Source: Pseudomonas sediminis (lineage in GTDB: Bacteria; Pseudomonadota; Gammaproteobacteria; Pseudomonadales; Pseudomonadaceae). Taken from it: 64,000 bases of DNA. Each line of letters opens with the position of its first letter. Within the stretch, counting starts at the first letter, position 1. A model generated the notes under the pieces. It searched no databases. It saw nothing but the letters and a program-made list of their open reading frames with translations, and was not told the DNA's origin. Shown here one piece after another: positions 19,375-28,869 of the stretch. The translations under genes were made by a program, and so were the position numbers. The stretch spans positions 248,001 to 312,000 of the forward strand of contig NZ_CP154631.1 of the NCBI RefSeq assembly GCF_039555755.1, given 5' to 3'.

Positions 19375-20871
19375 ATGCCCCGCACGCTACCGCAACTGAT
19401 CGACGGCCAATGGCAAACCAGCCAGGCTCGTGAGCTGATCGAAGTCACCGATCCGAATACGCAGGACGTGATCGCCCTCGCCCCCAAGGCCACTGCCGAG
19501 GAAATCGAGGCTGCGGTGGCGGGCGCGCAGAAAGCCTTCCTCGCCTGGCGCGAGGTGCCGGTCTCGGAGCGCGCCCGTCTGATGCTGCGCTACCAGCACC
19601 TGCTCAAGGAACACCACGACGAGCTGGCGGAGATTCTCGCGGCGGAAACCGGCAAGACCTTCGCCGACGCCAAGGGTGACGTCTGGCGCGGTATCGAAGT
19701 GGCCGAACATGCAGCCAATATCGCCAGCCTGATGATGGGCGAGACGGTAGAGAACGTCGCCCGCGAGATCGACACCGCCAGTTGGATCCAGCCGCTGGGC
19801 GTGTGCGTCGGCATCACCCCGTTCAACTTCCCGGCGATGATCCCGCTGTGGATGTTTCCGCTGGCCATCGCCTGCGGCAATAGCTTCATTCTCAAACCCT
19901 CGGAACAGGACCCGATGACACCCAATCGTCTCGCCGAGCTGTTCCTCGAAGCCGGCGCGCCGGCCGGCGTACTGCAAGTGCTGCATGGCGGGCGTGAGCA
20001 GGTCGATGCGCTGCTGGTGCACCCGCTGGTACGCGCGGTGTCCTTCGTCGGCTCAGTCGCGGTGGGCCAACATGTCTACCGCACCGGCACCCAGCACCTG
20101 AAGCGTGTGCAGGCCTTCGCCGGGGCCAAGAACCATATGGTGATCATGCCGGATGCACCCAAGGATCAAGTGATCAGCAACCTGCTCGGCGCCAGTTGCG
20201 GCGCCGCCGGGCAACGCTGCATGGCCATCAGCGTGGCGGTGTTCGTCGGTGAATCGAAACAATGGATCGATGAGCTGGCCGAACAGATGGCCGCGCTGCG
20301 TCCTGGTCATTGGCAGGACAGCGGCGCCGCCTACGGCCCGCTGATCAGCCCACAGGCACGCCAGCGCGTGTTGCACCTGATCGAACAAGGCAAGGACGAA
20401 GGCGCCGAGTGTCTGCTCGACGGCTCGCAGTGCACGGTGGAGGGATATCCGAACGGCAACTGGGTCGGGCCGACGCTGTTCCGTGGCGTGACCACGGAGA
20501 TGGGCCTGTACCGCGAGGAAATCTTCGGCCCAGTACTGGTGTGCATGGAGGTTGCGACCCTGGAAGAGGCCATCGAACTGGTCAACGCCAGCCCCTACGG
20601 CAACGGCACCAGCCTGTTCACCAGCTCCGGCGGCGCTGCGCGGCATTTCCAGCACGCGGTTGAAGTCGGCCAGGTGGGTATCAACGTACCGATTCCGGTA
20701 CCGCTGCCATTCTTTTCCTTCACTGGCTGGAAGGGCTCGTTCTACGGCGACCTGCACGCCTACGGCAAGCAGGCGGTACGTTTCTACACCGAGACCAAGA
20801 CCGTGACCAGTCGCTGGTTCGACCACACACCGCTTGAGGCCGGGCCGAACATGACCATTCAACTGAAATGA
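19375..20871 (+). CDS. mmsA: CoA-acylating methylmalonate-semialdehyde dehydrogenase
   Basis: MmsA oxidises methylmalonate semialdehyde to propionyl-CoA with NAD and CoA, the last step of valine degradation. The 498-residue product is a full-length aldehyde dehydrogenase with the family features [30 protein letters not shown], the GSVAVGQ cofactor turn, the catalytic cysteine in [16 protein letters not shown] and the C-terminal [19 protein letters not shown]. The start is at ATG 19375 after an AGGAGG motif. It begins an operon-like run of genes on this strand. P. aeruginosa has two such genes; this neighbourhood resembles the one I recall as PA0743-PA0748. Confidence 0.93.
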   Translation: MPRTLPQLIDGQWQTSQARELIEVTDPNTQDVIALAPKATAEEIEAAVAGAQKAFLAWREVPVSERARLMLRYQHLLKEHHDELAEILAAETGKTFADAKGDVWRGIEVAEHAANIASLMMGETVENVAREIDTASWIQPLGVCVGITPFNFPAMIPLWMFPLAIACGNSFILKPSEQDPMTPNRLAELFLEAGAPAGVLQVLHGGREQVDALLVHPLVRAVSFVGSVAVGQHVYRTGTQHLKRVQAFAGAKNHMVIMPDAPKDQVISNLLGASCGAAGQRCMAISVAVFVGESKQWIDELAEQMAALRPGHWQDSGAAYGPLISPQARQRVLHLIEQGKDEGAECLLDGSQCTVEGYPNGNWVGPTLFRGVTTEMGLYREEIFGPVLVCMEVATLEEAIELVNASPYGNGTSLFTSSGGAARHFQHAVEVGQVGINVPIPVPLPFFSFTGWKGSFYGDLHAYGKQAVRFYTETKTVTSRWFDHTPLEAGPNMTIQLK

Positions 20872-20962
20872 GAACGGCGTTCTTATTAGACGAAAAGACG
20901 ATCACGAGAACTGGACAAGCGGCGTAAAAAGACTCTGCAGAACAAAAACAAGGAGAACTGCA

Positions 20963-22210
20963 ATGCGCCACCTGTCCGCCATCCTGGCCCTGTGGGCCGG
21001 AATCACCGCCTGTGCGCAGGCTGCCGAGCCGATCACCCTCGGCCTCAATTACCCGCGCACCGGCCCGTATAAAGAGGAGGGACTGGCGCAGATGCGTGGA
21101 GCCCTGCTGGCCATCGATGAAATCAACGCCGCAGGCGGTGTCCTCGGGCGGCCCTTGCGCCTATCCAGCAAGGACACCGCTTCGCGGCCGGCCAAGGCCG
21201 AGAAGAACGTCGACAAGCTGGCCGCCGAAGGTGCGGCGATGCTCTTCGGTGGCGCCTCCAGCGCGGTCGCCATCGCCGCAGGCAAGCGCGCCAAGCAGCA
21301 CGGCCTGCTGTACTTCGGCACCCTTACCTACTCCAACGACACCACTGGCAAGGATGGCCATCGCTACATGTTTCGCGAGTGCAACAACGCCTGGATGAGC
21401 GCCAAGGTACTCGGCCAATACCTGAGCAAGACCCTGCCGAACAAGCGCTACTTCTATGTTACCGCCGACTACACCTGGGGCCACACCAGCGAGGCATCGC
21501 TGCGCCAGGCCACCGCCAGCGACAATGCCGCCCAACACGCCAGCGTACGCATCCCCTTCCCGGGCGCGCGCCTGGCCGACTACCAGGACGCGCTGACCCA
21601 GGCCGCCGCCAGCAACGCCGAAATCCTTGCTCTGGTGCTGTTCGGCGAGGACCTGGTGCGTGCCATGCGCGTCGCCAAGGACCTGGGCCTGACTGAGCGT
21701 ATGCAGATCGTCGCGCCGAACCTGACCCAGAGCATGGTCGAACAGGCCGGCCCCAATCTGATGGCAGGCGTGATCGGCACCGAGCCCTGGACCTGGCGCG
21801 TACCGGCGCTGGAGAAATCTGCGCGTGGTGAAGCCTTCGTCGAAGCTTTCAAGACCCGCTACGAGATGTACCCATCCAGCTCCGCTGCCTCGGCCTACAG
21901 CATCGTCCAGCAGTGGGCCGACGCCGCTACACGAGCCAAGAGCCTCGACAGCGAAACGCTGATCAAGGCACTGGAAGGCCACCGCTACACCTTGCTCAAG
22001 GACGAACAGCAATGGCGTGCCTTCGACCACCAGAACCTGCAGACGGTCTACGCCGTGAAGGTCAAGCCGCGCGACGAGGTCCTCAAGGACCCACTCAAAC
22101 AGGACTACTTCGAAATCGTCGACCGCCTCGACTCCAGCAGCGCGCTGCCCAGCCTCGCCGAGTGGCAGGCCGAGCGCCGCGCCGGCGGCCAACCTCTGAC
22201 CTTGCAATGA
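20963..22210 (+). CDS. ABC-type branched-chain amino-acid-like binding protein
   Basis: A 415-residue periplasmic protein of the Leu/Ile/Val-binding type I family. It has a signal peptide (about 1-20, ending AQAAEP), then ITLGLNYPRTGPYKEEGLAQMRGALLAIDEINAAGGVLGRPLRL, the usual opening of this fold. It is flanked by mmsA and an acyl-CoA dehydrogenase, 6 bp from the latter, and has no permease or ATPase genes nearby. It may feed the braDEFG membrane complex, or sense or bind a branched-chain acid; its ligand is unknown. Confidence 0.88.
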   Translation: MRHLSAILALWAGITACAQAAEPITLGLNYPRTGPYKEEGLAQMRGALLAIDEINAAGGVLGRPLRLSSKDTASRPAKAEKNVDKLAAEGAAMLFGGASSAVAIAAGKRAKQHGLLYFGTLTYSNDTTGKDGHRYMFRECNNAWMSAKVLGQYLSKTLPNKRYFYVTADYTWGHTSEASLRQATASDNAAQHASVRIPFPGARLADYQDALTQAAASNAEILALVLFGEDLVRAMRVAKDLGLTERMQIVAPNLTQSMVEQAGPNLMAGVIGTEPWTWRVPALEKSARGEAFVEAFKTRYEMYPSSSAASAYSIVQQWADAATRAKSLDSETLIKALEGHRYTLLKDEQQWRAFDHQNLQTVYAVKVKPRDEVLKDPLKQDYFEIVDRLDSSSALPSLAEWQAERRAGGQPLTLQ

Positions 22211-22216
22211 GATGCC

Positions 22217-23380
22217 ATGGACTTCGAACTCAGTGATGAACAACGCCTGCTGACCGACAGCGCCCGCGCCTTCGCCGCGCTGGAGCTGGCGCCCCACGCC
22301 GCCGGGTGGGATCGCGAGCAGCACTTCCCGGTCGAGGTGATTCGCCGCGCTGCCGAGCAGGGCTACCTGGCCCTGTATCTGCGCGAAGAGGACGGCGGCC
22401 TGGGCCTGTCCAGGCTGTCCAGCTCACTGATATTCGAACAACTGGCGGCCGGCTGCGTCGCCACCACCGCCTACCTTACCATCCACAATATGGCCACCTG
22501 GATGCTCGCCAGCTTCGCCGACCAGGCGCTTAAGGATGCCTGGTTGCCGGGGCTGATCAACGGCCAGTCGCTGGCCTCCTACTGCCTGACCGAGCCGGAC
22601 GCCGGCTCTGACGCCGCCCATCTGCGCACCCGCGCACGGCGCGATGGCGACGACTACGTGATCGACGGCAGCAAGTGCTTTATCTCCGGGGCAGGAAGCA
22701 CACAGGTGCTGATTGTCATGGCGCGCACCGGTGAGGATGGTGCCAAGGGTATTTCCTGCTTCCTGGTACCTGCCGATGCGCCCGGCGTGCGTTACGGACG
22801 CAACGAGGACAAGATGGGCTGGAAGGCGCAGCCGACCCGTACCATCACCTTCGAAGGCGTACGCATTCCCGCCAGCCACCGCATCGGCCCAGAGGGCGAA
22901 GGCTTCGTCTATGCCATGAAGGGCCTCGATGGTGGCCGCCTGAATATCGCCAGCTGCTCGCTCGGTGCGGCCCAGGCAGCGCTGCAGCAGAGCCTGCGTT
23001 ACGTCGAGGAACGCAAGCAGTTCGGCAAGGCGCTCAGCGAATTCCAGGCCCTGCAATTCAAGCTGGCCGACATGCTCACCGCCCTCACCGCCAGCCGGCA
23101 GATGGTGCGCCTGGCCGCGCACAAGCTCGACCATGTCCACGGAGAGGCCAGTCTGTACTGCGCCATGGCCAAGCGCTTCGCCACCGACCAGTGCTTCGAT
23201 GTGTGCAACGAAGCACTGCAACTGCACGGCGGTTACGGCTATCTGAATGACTATCCGCTGGAACGCTGGGTACGCGACGCCCGCGTGCACCAGATACTTG
23301 AAGGCACCAACGAAATCATGCGGGTGATCGTCGCCCGCCGCCTGCTTCTGCAGGGCGGCATGCTCGATCGTCTGCTGTAG
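22217..23380 (+). CDS. Acyl-CoA dehydrogenase (isobutyryl-CoA type likely)
   Basis: A 387-residue FAD-dependent acyl-CoA dehydrogenase. Visible blocks are SYCLTEPDAGSDAAHLRT (FAD and substrate contact), GSKCFISGAGSTQVLIVMART, MGWKAQPTRTITFEGVRIP, RKQFGKALSEFQALQFKLADM, QLHGGYGYLNDYPLERWVRDARVHQILEGTNEIMRVI. The glutamate of LEGTNEI is at the position of the catalytic base in short-chain enzymes. In valine degradation it would convert isobutyryl-CoA to methacrylyl-CoA, which its neighbours support, but substrate is inferred. Confidence 0.92.
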   Translation: MDFELSDEQRLLTDSARAFAALELAPHAAGWDREQHFPVEVIRRAAEQGYLALYLREEDGGLGLSRLSSSLIFEQLAAGCVATTAYLTIHNMATWMLASFADQALKDAWLPGLINGQSLASYCLTEPDAGSDAAHLRTRARRDGDDYVIDGSKCFISGAGSTQVLIVMARTGEDGAKGISCFLVPADAPGVRYGRNEDKMGWKAQPTRTITFEGVRIPASHRIGPEGEGFVYAMKGLDGGRLNIASCSLGAAQAALQQSLRYVEERKQFGKALSEFQALQFKLADMLTALTASRQMVRLAAHKLDHVHGEASLYCAMAKRFATDQCFDVCNEALQLHGGYGYLNDYPLERWVRDARVHQILEGTNEIMRVIVARRLLLQGGMLDRLL

Positions 23381-23396
23381 TAATAACCCCAATTAG

Positions 23397-23436
23397 GTGC
23401 GAGCGATGTTCGCGAGCAGAGCTCGCGCCTACGGCA
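23397..23436. repeat. REP-type palindrome
   Basis: A copy of the GCGAGCAGAGCTCGC palindrome (TTCGCGAGCAGAGCTCGCGCC) between the acyl-CoA dehydrogenase and enoyl-CoA hydratase genes. Related copies are at 24281, 25505 and 58682. Confidence 0.8.
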
Positions 23437-23458
23437 ATGATGAATATCGAGGACGACC

Positions 23459-24277
23459 ATGAGCACTGCACTGGAAACCTACAAACCCGGCATCTTCGAC
23501 CTGACCCACAAGCTCACCGTGGAAAAACACGGCCATACCGCGCTGATCACCATCAACCATCCGCCGGCCAACACCTGGGACCGCGACTCACTGATCGGCC
23601 TCAAGCAAGTGATCGAACATCTCAACCGCGACGACGAGGTGTATGCACTGGTGGTGACCGGCCAGGGGTCGAAATTCTTCTCCGCTGGCGCCGACCTGAA
23701 CATGTTCGCCGATGGCGACAAAGCCCGCGCTCGTGAGATGGCGCGGCGCTTTGGCGAAGCCTTCGAAACCCTGCGCGATTTCCGCGGTGTATCCATTGCC
23801 GCAATCAACGGCTACGCCATGGGCGGCGGCCTGGAGTGTGCACTGGCCTGCGATATCCGCATCGCCGAACGCCAGGCGCAGATGGCCTTGCCGGAAGCAT
23901 CCGTGGGTCTGTTGCCTTGCGCCGGTGGTACCCAGGCGCTGCCCTGGCTGGTCGGCGAAGGCTGGGCCAAACGCATGATCCTCTGCGGCGAGCGCATCGA
24001 CGCCGAGACCGCCCTGCGCATCGGCCTGATCGAGCAGGTGGTGGACACCGGCGAAGCACGCGGCACTGCCCTGCTGCTGGCATCCAAGGTGGCGCGACAA
24101 AGCCCGGTGGCAGTGCGCACCATCAAACCGCTGATCCAGGGTGCACGCGAGCGTGGCTCCAACACCTGGCTGCCGGAGGAACGCGAGCGCTTCGTCGACC
24201 TGTTCGACGCCGATGACACCCGCGAAGGGGTCAACGCCTTCCTGGAGAAACGCGATCCGCAGTGGCGCAACAAATAA
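23459..24277 (+). CDS. Enoyl-CoA hydratase
   Basis: A 272-residue crotonase-fold enzyme. The first oxyanion-hole strand is seen in FFSAGADLNMFADGD and the second in AAINGYAMGGGLECALACDIRIAE, followed by ALPEASVGLLPCAGGTQALPWLVGEGWAKRMILCGERI with the catalytic glutamate region. In this operon it should hydrate methacrylyl-CoA to 3-hydroxyisobutyryl-CoA. It has a longer N-terminus than short hydratases (about 20 extra residues, METYKPGIFDLTHKL-like). Substrate assignment is by context. Confidence 0.9.
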   Translation: MSTALETYKPGIFDLTHKLTVEKHGHTALITINHPPANTWDRDSLIGLKQVIEHLNRDDEVYALVVTGQGSKFFSAGADLNMFADGDKARAREMARRFGEAFETLRDFRGVSIAAINGYAMGGGLECALACDIRIAERQAQMALPEASVGLLPCAGGTQALPWLVGEGWAKRMILCGERIDAETALRIGLIEQVVDTGEARGTALLLASKVARQSPVAVRTIKPLIQGARERGSNTWLPEERERFVDLFDADDTREGVNAFLEKRDPQWRNK

Positions 24278-24280
24278 ACC

Positions 24281-24306
24281 GTAGGAGCGAGCTCTGCTCG
24301 CGAATC
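24281..24306. repeat. REP-type palindrome
   Basis: GTAGGAGCGAGCTCTGCTCG, the same palindrome family as at 23397 and 25505, in the gap between the two crotonase-fold genes. Confidence 0.8.
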
Positions 24307-24390
24307 AGCTCGTGGACGTCGCCTTTAACGTCCACCACAACACACGCGGTGGATGGATAAAGCGCCATCCACTCTACGCGGGAAACACGC

Positions 24391-25494
24391 ATGAACCTGC
24401 AATTCGATGAACGCCCCAGCCTGCATGGCTACCGCATCGGCATCGCCAGCCTCGACGCCGAGAAGAGCCTTAACGCCCTTTCCCTGCCGATGATCGAGGC
24501 ACTCGACGAGCGCCTCAAGGCCTGGGCCGAGGATCCAACCATCGCCTGCGTCATGCTGCGCGGCAATGGCCCCAAGGCCTTCTGCGCCGGCGGCGACGTG
24601 GTACAACTGGTCAATCAGTGTCGTGAACAGCCAGGCGAAGTACCGGCCCTGGCGCGACGTTTCTTCGCCGACGAATACCGCCTCGATCATCGCATCCACA
24701 CCTTCCCAAAACCCTTCATCTGCTGGGCCCACGGCCATGTGCTGGGCGGCGGCATGGGCCTGATGCAGGGCGCGGGTATCCGTATCGTCACGACAAGCAG
24801 TCGACTGGGCATGCCGGAAATCAACATCGGCCTGTACCCGGATGTCGGCGGCAGCTGGTTCCTCGCCCGCCTGCCGGGTCGCCTGGGCCTGTTCCTCGGT
24901 CTTACTGCCGCCAGCATCAATGCCCGCGATGCGCTGGACCTGAATCTGGCCGACCGCTTTCTGCGCGATGACCAGCAAGAGGCTCTGCTCGAAGGCCTGG
25001 TACAACTGAACTGGCGCGAACAAGCCGACCTGCAACTGCACAGCCTGCTGCGTGCGCTGGAGAACGAAGCCCACGGCGAACTACCGGCTGCCCAGTGGCT
25101 AACACGTCGCGAACGTATCGATGAGTTGCTCGACGTTGCCGACCTGCCGGCTGCCGTGCACGCGCTCAGCGCACTGCAAACGGATGACGACGCCCTACTC
25201 GCCCGCGCCGCCAAGACCCTGGCCCATGGCTGCCCGCTGACCGCACACCTGGTCTGGGAGCAGATCCGCCGCGCCCGCCATCTGTCGCTGGCCGAGGTAT
25301 TTCGCATGGAATACGCCATGAGCCTTAACTGCTGCCGCCACCCGGAATTTCCCGAGGGCGTACGCGCCCGCCTGATCGACAAGGACCAGACGCCGAAATG
25401 GCATTGGCCGGATGTGGCCGCGATCCCAGACGCAGTGGTCGAGGCGCACTTCGCACCGGCCTGGGAAGGCGAACACCCGTTGGCAGATCTGTAA
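24391..25494 (+). CDS. 3-Hydroxyisobutyryl-CoA hydrolase
   Basis: A 367-residue crotonase-superfamily protein, about 100 residues longer than a hydratase, as in the HIBYL-CoA hydrolase group. Diagnostic blocks are NGPKAFCAGGDVVQLVNQCRE, WAHGHVLGGGMGLMQGAGIRIVT and GMPEINIGLYPDVGGSWFLARLPGRLGLFLGLTA with the catalytic glutamate, then a C-terminal helical part ending VEAHFAPAWEGEHPLADL. It should release 3-hydroxyisobutyrate from its CoA ester, linking the hydratase before it to the dehydrogenase after it. Confidence 0.92.
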   Translation: MNLQFDERPSLHGYRIGIASLDAEKSLNALSLPMIEALDERLKAWAEDPTIACVMLRGNGPKAFCAGGDVVQLVNQCREQPGEVPALARRFFADEYRLDHRIHTFPKPFICWAHGHVLGGGMGLMQGAGIRIVTTSSRLGMPEINIGLYPDVGGSWFLARLPGRLGLFLGLTAASINARDALDLNLADRFLRDDQQEALLEGLVQLNWREQADLQLHSLLRALENEAHGELPAAQWLTRRERIDELLDVADLPAAVHALSALQTDDDALLARAAKTLAHGCPLTAHLVWEQIRRARHLSLAEVFRMEYAMSLNCCRHPEFPEGVRARLIDKDQTPKWHWPDVAAIPDAVVEAHFAPAWEGEHPLADL

Positions 25495-25504
25495 ACCCAC
25501 TTGC

Positions 25505-25567
25505 AGGAGCGAGCTCTGCTCGCGAAGTTTCTGTCATCGCCCAAGTTCGCGAGCAGAGCTCGCTCCT
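25505..25567. repeat. REP pair (perfect inverted repeat)
   Basis: AGGAGCGAGCTCTGCTCGCG at 25505 and its exact inverse ending at 25567 flank a 19-bp spacer. Each arm is 22 bp. The pair is a typical two-REP unit and could form a long hairpin in the transcript just upstream of the dehydrogenase gene. Confidence 0.85.
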
Positions 25568-25590
25568 ACGCCATAAGAAGGAGAGCCGTC

Positions 25591-26475
25591 ATGACCCAGA
25601 TCGCCTTTATCGGCCTCGGCAACATGGGCCTGCCCATGGCCCGCAACCTGCTCAAGGCGGGTTACCCGCTGAAAGTCTTCGACCTGCAGCGCAGCGCGGT
25701 CGACACCCTGGCTGGCGAAGGTGCCGTGGCGGCCGATAGCGCAACCGACGCCATCGATCAGGCAAAGGTGGTGATCAGCATGCTGCCGGCCAGTCGTCAT
25801 GTGGAAAGCCTGTACCTGGGCGATGACGGCCTGCTTGCGCGGATGCCCGCCGGCACGCTGGTGATCGACTGTTCGACCATCGCCCCAGAGTCCGCGCGCA
25901 GGGTGCACGCGGCCGCCCGCGAGCGCGGTATCGCTTTGCTCGATGCGCCGGTCTCCGGTGGTACAGGCGGTGCGGCGGCCGGTACCCTGACCTTCATGGT
26001 GGGTGGTGAAGCCCAATCGCTGGAGAAGGCCAGGCCGATGCTCGCCGCCATGGGCAAGAACATCTTCCACGCCGGCCCCGACGGCGCCGGGCAGGTGGCC
26101 AAGGTGTGCAACAACCAGGTACTCGCAGTGCAGATGATCGCTACTGCCGAAGCCATGGCCATGGGCGTGGCCAACGGCATGGAGCCGGCGGTGCTGGCCG
26201 AGATCATGCGACAGAGCTCGGGCGGCAACTGGACGCTGGAGAAGTACAACCCCTGGCCTGGGGTGATGGAAAACGCGCCAGCATCGAAGGGCTACAGCGG
26301 CGGTTTCATGGCCGAACTGATGGCCAAAGACCTCGGCCTGGCCCAGGAAACCGCCAGCCACAATGGCAACAGCGCGCCGATGGGGGCCCTGGCACTGCAG
26401 CTGTACCGCCTGCTGCTCAAACAGGGCAAGGGCAAGCAGGACTTTTCGGTGGTGCAGCAGCTGTTCGTGGATTAG
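25591..26475 (+). CDS. mmsB: 3-Hydroxyisobutyrate dehydrogenase family protein
   Basis: A 294-residue beta-hydroxyacid dehydrogenase with the NAD motif IAFIGLGNMGLPMARNLLKAGY at the N-terminus, substrate motif DAPVSGGTGGAAAGTLTFMVGG (about 120-141) and the catalytic lysine in GQVAKVCNNQ. By position it oxidises 3-hydroxyisobutyrate to methylmalonate semialdehyde for MmsA. A caution: the P. aeruginosa protein in the equivalent place (PA0743, from memory) was characterised as an NAD-dependent L-serine dehydrogenase, so the symbol is tentative. An AAGGAG motif precedes the ATG at 25591. Confidence 0.85.
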   Translation: MTQIAFIGLGNMGLPMARNLLKAGYPLKVFDLQRSAVDTLAGEGAVAADSATDAIDQAKVVISMLPASRHVESLYLGDDGLLARMPAGTLVIDCSTIAPESARRVHAAARERGIALLDAPVSGGTGGAAAGTLTFMVGGEAQSLEKARPMLAAMGKNIFHAGPDGAGQVAKVCNNQVLAVQMIATAEAMAMGVANGMEPAVLAEIMRQSSGGNWTLEKYNPWPGVMENAPASKGYSGGFMAELMAKDLGLAQETASHNGNSAPMGALALQLYRLLLKQGKGKQDFSVVQQLFVD

Positions 26476-26580
26476 CCCACATCGACGCAAATACCGCTTG
26501 CACCAAAAGTGTCCTGACACACCTCAGAAAGCTGAGAAACGCCACAGGTGCATGTCGACACACGGCAGTTTGAGGGAGCC

Positions 26581-26991
26581 TTACCAACGCCGCTCCCCCC
26601 TGCTGCGGTGTTCGTCACCGTGGCTACGGCCATTGGAGAAACGCTGCTGGGTCTTGCGCCCGGTGTCCCAGCCACGCTGAATCTGTCCGCTGCGATATTC
26701 CTGGCGACGATGATCGCGGCGGTAGTCATGTCGTGGCTGATCGTAGCGTTTGTAGCTGCCACTGTGGCGCTGCTCATGACCGTAATGGCGCGGCGGCGTC
26801 GGGTAGTACTGATGCCGGCGATCTTCGTAGTAGTAGCGCGGCGTTACGTAAACCGGTGGCGCATGGTGATCACGGCGGTAGCCGTCATGATAACGATAGC
26901 CTTGGTGATAGCCACGCTCGTAACCCTCGCCATAGACGGCACAACCGGACAGCAGCAGGAACAACGCAGACAACAGCATCTTGAAGGGCAT
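26581..26991 (-). CDS. Small Tyr/Arg/His-rich lipoprotein
   Basis: A 136-residue product with a lipoprotein signal (MPFKMLLSALFLLLSGCAVYG; lipobox LSGC) and a mature part very rich in Tyr, Arg, His and Asp, such as RYHDGYRRDHHAPPVYVTPRYYYEDRRHQYY. An AGGAGG motif precedes the ATG. Such low-complexity envelope proteins occur in Pseudomonas, but I recognise no named family. The mature part is probably disordered. Confidence 0.7.
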   Translation of the reverse strand: MPFKMLLSALFLLLSGCAVYGEGYERGYHQGYRYHDGYRRDHHAPPVYVTPRYYYEDRRHQYYPTPPRHYGHEQRHSGSYKRYDQPRHDYRRDHRRQEYRSGQIQRGWDTGRKTQQRFSNGRSHGDEHRSRGERRW

Positions 26992-27578
26992 GGCGGCCTC
27001 CTGTGACCGCTGAGACGACGCCGACCGATGTCGGCCTCCGGGATGAGAATCCCTGAGGCATCTGACAGCATCGCGGGCGAGAGGTGCGACTCACTTCGTC
27101 GGTATTAATCATTGGCGCAACATGCAGATGGCACGCCACGCGTTTACCCGCGCAGCAGAGAGTCGCACCAACCGTGCACAGCAGAGTTCATCCGCCCATA
27201 ACAGCAGCGAGCATGACTACAACTAGCGCGCTCCCCCTCCAGCAAGCTAGCATCACGCCCTACAGGCTGTTGAAAAACCACCTGCCTTTTTCAACAGCCT
27301 GCCAACCTGCTGCGGATCCACCCCATGCTCCTGCGCCTCCAACGGCATACGCCCACCTCATCGCCACTACTGCGCCAATCCGGCATGTTCTGCCGGGGCA
27401 AAGGCGAGACATTTATTGTGCCGGGGAACAATACCGCCCAGCCAAACGCTACAAACTGGCTGAACAGCAGCGCCGAACAATGCTGTCCACTCACAAGCCA
27501 GCACCTGTATCGCCTGCTCAGCCGCATGCTGTCGCACGCCAAGCAGGACGCGCACAGCCGCATCTGCCTCGATCTCTG
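26992..27578. other. Intergenic region without a convincing gene
   Basis: About 590 bp between the divergent lipoprotein gene and the CWC protein gene. Frames running through it on both strands lack family features. The only structure seen is the hairpin at 27263-27301. Promoters of the flanking genes presumably lie here. Confidence 0.5.
27263..27301. repeat. Palindromic hairpin in intergenic DNA
   Basis: CAGGCTGTTGAAAAA and TTTTTCAACAGCCTG, perfect 15-bp arms around a 9-bp spacer. With A/T-runs inside the stem it resembles a terminator on either strand, or the end of a former insertion sequence, since GGCTGTTGAAAAA is common at such ends. Confidence 0.7.
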
Positions 27579-27782
27579 ATGGACAGGCAACACTGCCCGC
27601 TATGCGGCAAGAGCAACCAGTGCAGTGTCGCCGCCGGGCGTGACGAGCCCTGCTGGTGCTTCGACGCGCAAATCGACCCGGCCGCGCTGCAACGCCTGAC
27701 GCCCGAGCAACGCGACCAGGCCTGCCTGTGCCCGGCCTGCGCTGGTGCGCTGAAAGCCACTGAGCCCCGCGAGCGCGATTGA
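27579..27782 (+). CDS. Cysteine-rich CWC family protein
   Basis: A 67-residue protein with paired cysteines, HCPLCGKSNQC, EPCWCFDAQ and QACLCPACAGAL, the signature of the small CWC family, which probably binds a metal. The longer open frame upstream is not coding in character; ATG 27579 gives MDRQHCPLCG. The stop lies 3 bp before rsuA, so the two genes are probably co-transcribed. Function is unknown. Confidence 0.8.
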   Translation: MDRQHCPLCGKSNQCSVAAGRDEPCWCFDAQIDPAALQRLTPEQRDQACLCPACAGALKATEPRERD

Positions 27783-27785
27783 GCC

Positions 27786-28478
27786 ATGCGCCTGGACCGC
27801 TTCCTCAGCAACTTCCCGCGCTTCAGCCGCCAGGACAGCCGCCTGCTGATCAGCGCCGGCCGCCTGCGTGTGGACGGTGCGGTGGTTCACGACCCGCGCC
27901 ATGAGGTGCGCGACTTCCAGCGCGTCGAGCTGGACGACGAGCTGCTGCAAGCCGGACGCAGCGCGCGCTACTGGATGCTGCACAAACCGGTCGGCGTGGT
28001 CAGCGCCACCGAGCACGACGAACATCGCACCGTCCTCGATCTGCTCGACGAGCCGGACAAACACGACCTGCACCTGGCCGGGCGCCTCGACCTGAACACC
28101 AGCGGCCTGCTGCTGATCACCAACGACGGACGCTGGTCGCGGCGCATCACCCAGCCGCAGCAGCGCAAGCCCAAGGTCTACCACGTAACCACCGAACAGC
28201 CGATCACCGCCGAATACGCCGAGGTCTTCGCCCAAGGCCTGTACTTCGCCTTCGAAGACCTCACCACCCTGCCCGCCCAGCTCGACGTACTGAGCAGCCA
28301 CCAAGCACGGCTGACCCTGTTCGAAGGCCGTTACCATCAGGTCAAGCGCATGTTCGGTCACTTCCGCAATCGTGTCGTCGCCCTGCACCGCGAAAGCATG
28401 GGCGAAATTGTCCTCGACCCGCAGCTCGCCCCCGGCCAATACCGCGCACTGACGGATGCGGAAATCGCCAGCGTTTGA
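27786..28478 (+). CDS. rsuA: 16S rRNA pseudouridine synthase (RsuA type)
   Basis: A 230-residue pseudouridine synthase. An S4 RNA-binding domain covers about residues 1-55 (MRLDRFLSNFPRFSRQDSRLLISAGRLRVDG), then the catalytic domain has HLAGRLDLNTSGLLLITNDG with the catalytic aspartate, and KVYHVTT and EGRYHQVKRMFGHFRNRVVALHRESMG near the C-terminus. RsuA modifies U516 of 16S rRNA in E. coli; the exact target here is inferred from family similarity. It follows the CWC gene by 3 bp. Confidence 0.88.
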   Translation: MRLDRFLSNFPRFSRQDSRLLISAGRLRVDGAVVHDPRHEVRDFQRVELDDELLQAGRSARYWMLHKPVGVVSATEHDEHRTVLDLLDEPDKHDLHLAGRLDLNTSGLLLITNDGRWSRRITQPQQRKPKVYHVTTEQPITAEYAEVFAQGLYFAFEDLTTLPAQLDVLSSHQARLTLFEGRYHQVKRMFGHFRNRVVALHRESMGEIVLDPQLAPGQYRALTDAEIASV

Positions 28479-28869
28479 TTGTCGCCCTGCGCCTGAATCT
28501 GACTACCCGACCAACGGCAGCGCCAATCGGCTACAAAGATGTGACTCACCCTTGCGTGGCTGCAAGGCAACTGCTTGAATCGAACCATAAGTCTTCAGGT
28601 GACCATTCGGTCACAGAAAGACAGTAATGTGTTTTTCGGTTGATGGCGCTCTGCGCCGACTGGATTCCTGCCTGGTAACACCGCCCTCTCCAAGGCCCTG
28701 AAAAGCCTGGAGCGCTCGCCTGTTTCGATCCTAACTGATTGAAATTCCTATACTTATAAAAATCTCCAGCCTGACATCATGCTGTCACGCTCAGGCGCTT
28801 TTCTAACTGCTCAATCCAGCGCGAACGGTCGCCCGCTCGCCTTGCTCATTTGCGCCAGGAGGAAACGAC
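28479..28869. other. Intergenic region upstream of phaG
   Basis: About 390 bp without a supported gene. AT-rich stretches near 28730-28770 (CTATACTTATAAAAATC) may contain the phaG promoter, but I see no clear consensus. A GGAGG motif sits just before the phaG ATG. Confidence 0.4.
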
